From: Hadesarchaea archaeon | GTDB taxonomy: Archaea; Hadarchaeota; Hadarchaeia; Hadarchaeales; Hadarchaeaceae | Length of the DNA: 16,783 nucleotides | NCBI GenBank assembly: GCA_023129675.1 | Contig: JAGMBM010000139.1 | Location: 1 to 16,783 of the forward strand | Reading direction: 5' to 3' | Shown here: one piece after another, positions 14,279-16,783 of the stretch | Position numbering within the stretch: position 1 is the first letter of the stretch | How the letters are laid out: each line of letters opens with the position of its first letter | Position numbers and translations under genes: made by a program | The notes under the pieces: generated by a model | Told to the model about the DNA's origin: nothing | The model's database searches: none | What the model saw: the letters and a program-made list of their open reading frames with translations, nothing else

Positions 14279-14612
14279 GAGAGAATCTGAAATTCCAGAG
14301 GCCGAGGAGGTCGTGGTCTCAGTTGATTTGGAGTTTATTGATACTGACATTAAGGACGAGGAGCTTCGATCAGCCGCGCTGGATCTGAAACATTACTGGT
14401 ACACGCAGGGGAAATGGGTAGAAATCGGTTACACGGATGAAATACCCGTCCGTTTTGTATACAGAAAACAGATAGAGTACCCCCAAGCACCAATGGCGTT
14501 CACGACGGTTCCAGTGAGGGTGGTCGCCACCAAACCGCTGGGCGAGGTGCGCATCACCCCGAGGACCAAGCTCAAGCTCTTCTTCAAGGGCGCTGGCGAG
14601 GTTAAAAAATGA
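14262..14612 (+). CDS. Conserved-looking unknown protein closing the RHH operon
   Basis: This is a 116-residue protein from GTG 14262, supported by GGAGG (14251-14255) seven bases upstream. An acidic N-terminus (SSTAERESEIPEAEE) leads into a probable alpha/beta fold: VVVSVDLEFIDTDI, a helix EELRSAALDLKHYW, IPVRFVYRKQI, and a C-terminal beta segment PVRVVATKPLGEVRI ending in LKLFFKGAGEVKK. I do not recognise a family. The order and overlaps tie it to the RHH, membrane and AbrB-like genes. A 19-codon frame (14609-14668) overlaps its stop as ATGA but is too short to call. Convergence on known nuclease or toxin motifs was looked for and not seen. Confidence 0.65.
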   Translation: MSSTAERESEIPEAEEVVVSVDLEFIDTDIKDEELRSAALDLKHYWYTQGKWVEIGYTDEIPVRFVYRKQIEYPQAPMAFTTVPVRVVATKPLGEVRITPRTKLKLFFKGAGEVKK

Positions 14613-14683
14613 GTGCCGAAAAAGATAGCCCATTTGGGTTTGATGTGGTAGTTTTTATCTTTTGGTGACGAAATCTGACTCGG

Positions 14684-14771
14684 GCGGGGGTAGCCAAGTC
14701 AGGTCAAAGGCGCCAGATTTAGGGTCTGGTCCCGAAGGGGTTCGCAGGTTCGAATCCTGTCCCCCGCACCA
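14684..14771 (+). tRNA. tRNA-Leu (anticodon TAG)
   Basis: A full cloverleaf can be drawn: acceptor GCGGGGG/CCCCCGC, D-stem GCC/GGC, anticodon stem CCAGA/TCTGG with loop TTTAGGG (anticodon TAG at 14720-14722), class II variable arm TCCCGAAGGGGTTC, T-stem GCAGG/CCTGT with loop TTCGAAT, discriminator A and encoded CCA. It reads CUA and related Leu codons. A tRNA-Leu just before rpl18e is a conserved arrangement in several archaea. A T-rich stretch near 14651-14662 may act as its promoter or as the terminator of the upstream operon. Confidence 0.95.
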
Positions 14772-14828
14772 TACTCATTCTAAAGCAGATCGTCGGTTTG
14801 AGAGGAGATTTTCCGGAAAGGTTCTGGA

Positions 14829-14866
14829 GGGTACAAATCCAAGTACAAACTCCTAATACCGCACCA
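14829..14866 (+). repeat. tRNA 3'-end-like scar between tRNA-Leu and rpl18e
   Basis: The segment begins GGGTACAAATCC and ends CCTAATACCGCACCA. It matches the minus-strand segment 11498-11462 with a gap and a few mismatches, in opposite orientation. Its end is the acceptor sequence of a different tRNA (ATACCGC) from the adjacent tRNA-Leu (CCCCCGC). It is a probable attachment-site remnant. Confidence 0.5.
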
Positions 14867-14921
14867 CCATAGGTTTTATTCTAAGAAAGCTAGAAAGTGT
14901 GTCGACCGTTAAGGTGTCGAG

Positions 14922-15287
14922 ATGCCAAGACCGACAGGACCAACGAACCCCGTGCTGCGGATGCTCGTGCGAGAGCTTCGCGCAAGGGGCAAGAAGCAGG
15001 GGGTAAAACTCTGGCTCGACCTAGCGGAGCGACTCGAGCGGCCCAGAAGGAGTCGGGCCGAAGTCAACCTTAGCCATCTGAACCGCTACTCGGGCGAGGG
15101 GAGCACCATCATCGTGCCCGGCAAGGTCTTGGCAGCAGGCAAGCTAGACCACGCGGTATCCATCGCTGCTTTCAAGTTCTCGGGTGCCGCTAGACGAAAA
15201 ATCGTGGGCGCTGGCGGAAACGCGTTGACAATCCAGCAGTTGTTCGAGCAAAACCCGAGCGGCAAGGGAGTCAAACTGATGGAGTGA
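14922..15287 (+). CDS. rpl18e: Ribosomal protein L18e (eL18)
   Basis: This 121-residue large-subunit protein carries family signatures: PTGPTNPVLRMLVRELRARG, VNLSHLNRYSGEGSTIIVPG, KVLAAGKLDHAVSIAAFKFS and GNALTIQQLFEQNPSGKGV. Length is normal for archaeal L18e. ATG 14922 is preceded by AGGTG (14912-14916). It opens the operon rpl18e-rpl13-rps9-rpoN. Its TGA overlaps a GTG start of rpl13 (GTGA). The product binds 23S rRNA in the large subunit. Confidence 0.96.
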   Translation: MPRPTGPTNPVLRMLVRELRARGKKQGVKLWLDLAERLERPRRSRAEVNLSHLNRYSGEGSTIIVPGKVLAAGKLDHAVSIAAFKFSGAARRKIVGAGGNALTIQQLFEQNPSGKGVKLME

Positions 15288-15718
15288 GGAACATGATTAT
15301 CGACGGGAAAGATCTGGTCTTGGGGAGGCTCGCGAGCTTCGCGGCGAAACGCTTGCTTGAGGGCGAGCGCGTGACCGTGGTGAACGCAGAGCAGATAGTG
15401 GTTTCCGGTAGAAAAAAAGCTACCTTTGACGCTTACGACGCTTGGCTCGAAATCAGAAACCTAACCAATCCCCGAAAGGGGCCGTTCCACCTCAAGCGCC
15501 CCGAAGAGCTCGTACGCCGGACGGTCAGGGGGATGCTACCATTCGATAAGCCTCGCGGGCGGGGGGCCTACGATCGATTGCGCGCCTATATAGGAGTCCC
15601 CTCTGAGTTCGTCGGTAAGAAGATGCAAACCCTTCCCGAAGCTAGCCTTGAACGGCTGGGCACACGACGCTTTATGAGGATCGGAGACCTAAGCAAACAC
15701 TTGGGGGCGAAGTTCTGA
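15284..15718 (+). CDS. rpl13: Ribosomal protein L13 (uL13)
   Basis: This 144-residue protein carries diagnostic segments: IIDGKDLVLGRLASFAAKRL, VVNAEQIVVSGRK, GPFHLKRPEELVRRTVRGML and P.DKPRGRGAYDRLRAYIGVP. Two starts are possible. GTG 15284 overlaps the rpl18e stop. ATG 15293 gives the more usual N-terminus MIIDGKDLVLGRL but has GAGG only three bases away. I keep GTG because stop/start overlap is the rule in this operon. It is an early-assembling large-subunit protein. Its stop TGA lies inside CTGA, where rps9 appears to begin. Confidence 0.95.
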   Translation: MRNMIIDGKDLVLGRLASFAAKRLLEGERVTVVNAEQIVVSGRKKATFDAYDAWLEIRNLTNPRKGPFHLKRPEELVRRTVRGMLPFDKPRGRGAYDRLRAYIGVPSEFVGKKMQTLPEASLERLGTRRFMRIGDLSKHLGAKF

Positions 15719-16116
15719 AGAAGCCCGTACTCGCAACCGGCAGACGCAAGACCGCGCTCGCTAGGGCCACGGTGAAGGATGGTCAGGGGAGAGTGTTCAT
15801 CAACCGCCGCGCGCTCGAGGTTTACGAGCCGGAACTCGCGCGACTCAAAATTTTAGAGCCCTTGGCCTTGGTGCCCGACCTCGCGCGCCGCGTCGATATT
15901 GAGGTAAATGTCGAGGGCGGAGGTTTCATGGGGCAGGCGGATGCCGTTCGCACGGCCATCGCTCGGGGGCTCATCGAATGGTCGGGTGACCCCAAGGTGC
16001 GAGAGCTTTTTAAGCAGCACGACTGGACTTTGGTAAAGAGCGATGTGCGCTTTAAGGAGCCCAAGAAGCCCGGGGGTCCCGGGGCTAGGGCCCGTTACCA
16101 AAAATCGTATAGGTGA
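15715..16116 (+). CDS. rps9: Ribosomal protein S9 (uS9) with apparent CTG start
   Basis: It has 133 residues counting from CTG 15715. The N-terminal hallmark TGRRKTALARATVKDGQGRV lies upstream of the first ordinary start (GTG 15772), so a start there would cut off conserved sequence. The only plausible initiator in front is CTG 15715, overlapping the rpl13 stop as CTGA and giving KKPVLATGRRKTALARA. The middle EVNVEGGGFMGQADAVRTAI and the C-terminus KEPKKPGGPGARARYQKSYR are canonical; the C-terminal tail reaches the tRNA in the ribosomal P site. A GGGGG run lies about seven bases before the CTG. It is followed directly by rpoN. Confidence 0.93.
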   Translation: MKKPVLATGRRKTALARATVKDGQGRVFINRRALEVYEPELARLKILEPLALVPDLARRVDIEVNVEGGGFMGQADAVRTAIARGLIEWSGDPKVRELFKQHDWTLVKSDVRFKEPKKPGGPGARARYQKSYR

Positions 16117-16118
16117 TC
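16111..16118 (+). promoter_or_regulatory. Strong ribosome-binding site for rpoN inside the rps9 stop
   Basis: AGGTGATC is a perfect archaeal Shine-Dalgarno sequence, and its TGA is the rps9 stop codon. It lies two bases before GTG 16121 and eight before GTG 16127. It therefore couples rpoN translation to rps9 and leaves both starts possible. Confidence 0.65.
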
Positions 16119-16120
16119 AC

Positions 16121-16312
16121 GTGCGGGTGGTTCGTTGTATAACTTGCGGCAAGCTGTTGGGCGACAAGTACGAGGAGTTCGAGCAGCGGGTAAAAAGGGG
16201 TCAGGAGCCTAAACGCGTGCTCGACGAGTTGGGGGTCAAGCGCTACTGCTGCAGGAGCACGATAATCACGAGCGTAGACCTGACCGAAGAAATAGCAAAA
16301 TTCAAGCGCTAG
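16121..16312 (+). CDS. rpoN: DNA-directed RNA polymerase subunit N
   Basis: This 63-residue zinc-binding RNA polymerase subunit has Cys6 and Cys9 (RCITCG), then Cys43 and Cys44 (RYCCR), the metal set of RpoN/Rpb10. Between them is the family segment GDKYEEFEQRVKRGQEPKRV. GTG 16121 gives MRVVRCITCG, closest to the usual N-terminus; GTG 16127 is the alternative and is better spaced from the AGGTGATC motif. It is the last gene of the rpl18e operon. rpoK, which often follows in archaea, is not here; RuBisCO follows instead. Confidence 0.95.
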   Translation: MRVVRCITCGKLLGDKYEEFEQRVKRGQEPKRVLDELGVKRYCCRSTIITSVDLTEEIAKFKR

Positions 16313-16357
16313 GCGTGTATTTTTACCTGAAAAGCTATTGTGAATTGGTCCGATAGC

Positions 16358-16783
16358 ATGAAGACTGAATGGTATTTAGATTTCGTGGACTCGAGCTACA
16401 GGCCCACGCGCGAGGACTTGATCGTCCTGTTCAGAATTGAGCCCGCGAGCGGCATTAGCATGCGAGAAGCCGTGGGGCGCGTGGCATCGGAGAGCTCGAT
16501 CGGCACCTGGACCACCCTTACGACGATGACGCCTGATAAGCGACGGCTCATGGCGAAGGCCTACGAGCTTAAAGGGCGATGGGTGAAGGTGGCCTATCCG
16601 CTTGACCTCTTCGAGGCGGGGAACATGCCCCAAGTGCTCAGCTCGATCGCGGGCAATATCTTCGGGATGAAGGCAGTAAAAAATCTCAGGCTTGAGGATG
16701 TGCGGTGGTCACCCAAGCTCATCAAATCATTCATGGGCCCCCAGTTCGGCATCGATGACATCAGAAAACTCTTCAAGGTGAGG
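16358..16783 (+). CDS. rbcL: RuBisCO large subunit, archaeal form III type, N-terminal part (runs off window)
   Basis: The first 142 residues comprise the N-terminal domain. Glu45, Thr50 and Trp51 (SESSIGTWTTL) and Asn100 (SSIAGNIFGMKAVKNLRLED) match the substrate-binding residues contributed by this domain in other RuBisCOs. The N-terminus lacks the plant-type extension. The wording DFVDSSYRPTREDL...VKVAYPLDLFEAGN is typical of form III. Form III enzymes carboxylate ribulose bisphosphate in AMP/nucleoside catabolism and in some archaea take part in CO2 fixation. The catalytic lysines lie in the missing C-terminal barrel, so activity cannot be judged. ATG 16358 has no clear ribosome-binding site; a T-rich element near 16319-16325 could be part of a separate promoter. 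Confidence 0.93.
   Translation, partial: MKTEWYLDFVDSSYRPTREDLIVLFRIEPASGISMREAVGRVASESSIGTWTTLTTMTPDKRRLMAKAYELKGRWVKVAYPLDLFEAGNMPQVLSSIAGNIFGMKAVKNLRLEDVRWSPKLIKSFMGPQFGIDDIRKLFKVR

Noticed and set aside
14609..14668. 19-codon frame overlapping the preceding stop as ATGA
   Set aside because: It is too short and T-rich, and more likely terminator or tRNA promoter sequence.
14662..14856. 64-codon plus-strand frame
   Set aside because: It is a translation of the intact tRNA-Leu and its flank.

Overview
The window is archaeal. The right end carries a ribosomal and RNA-polymerase operon in archaeal order (tRNA-Leu, rpl18e, rpl13, rps9, rpoN). It is followed by the N-terminal third of a form III-type RuBisCO large subunit that runs off the window. 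TATA-like boxes, GTG starts, 4-nt stop/start overlaps and archaeal family proteins (COG1750-type S16 protease, DUF6775-type protein) agree. The lineage cannot be fixed from the sequence. A RuBisCO-bearing euryarchaeote-like group such as Hadarchaeota or MSBL1 is a guess only.

Layout. (1) 1-2013: a membrane-anchored Lon-like protease on the minus strand, head to head with a DUF6775-like gene on the plus strand. (2) 2113-7458: a broken glycosylase-like fragment, a small secreted protein, a 1241-aa secreted subtilisin-like protease with three C-terminal DNRLRE-type domains, and a C-terminal remnant of a larger protein. (3) 7473-11149: a 54-codon ribbon-helix-helix (RHH) gene, divergent from a secreted kelch/Ig/FN3 surface protein of about 1140 aa. 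That protein contains a long exact internal duplication and seems to lack a canonical start codon. (4) 11150-13550: a decayed region with several tRNA-Leu 3'-end look-alikes, a virus-like small operon with frameshifts, a degenerate tRNA-Leu(GAG), and about 1 kb full of G and C runs. (5) 13551-14612: a compact four-gene operon (RHH regulator, 56-aa membrane protein, AbrB-like protein, unknown protein) behind a tandem palindrome. (6) 14684-16783: the conserved translation/transcription cluster and RuBisCO.

How it fits together. The left two thirds mostly encode envelope or secreted proteins with domain repeats. Their duplicated segments are nearly identical at DNA level, which implies recent duplication or conversion. 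The stretch from 11.36 to 14.87 kb looks like an integration hot spot at tRNA-Leu: scars of tRNA 3' ends surround frameshifted and orphan small genes, next to the conserved tRNA-Leu/rpl18e junction. The least explained unit is the operon at 13654-14612. Several frameshifts lie at or near homopolymers, so some apparent decay could be sequence error.
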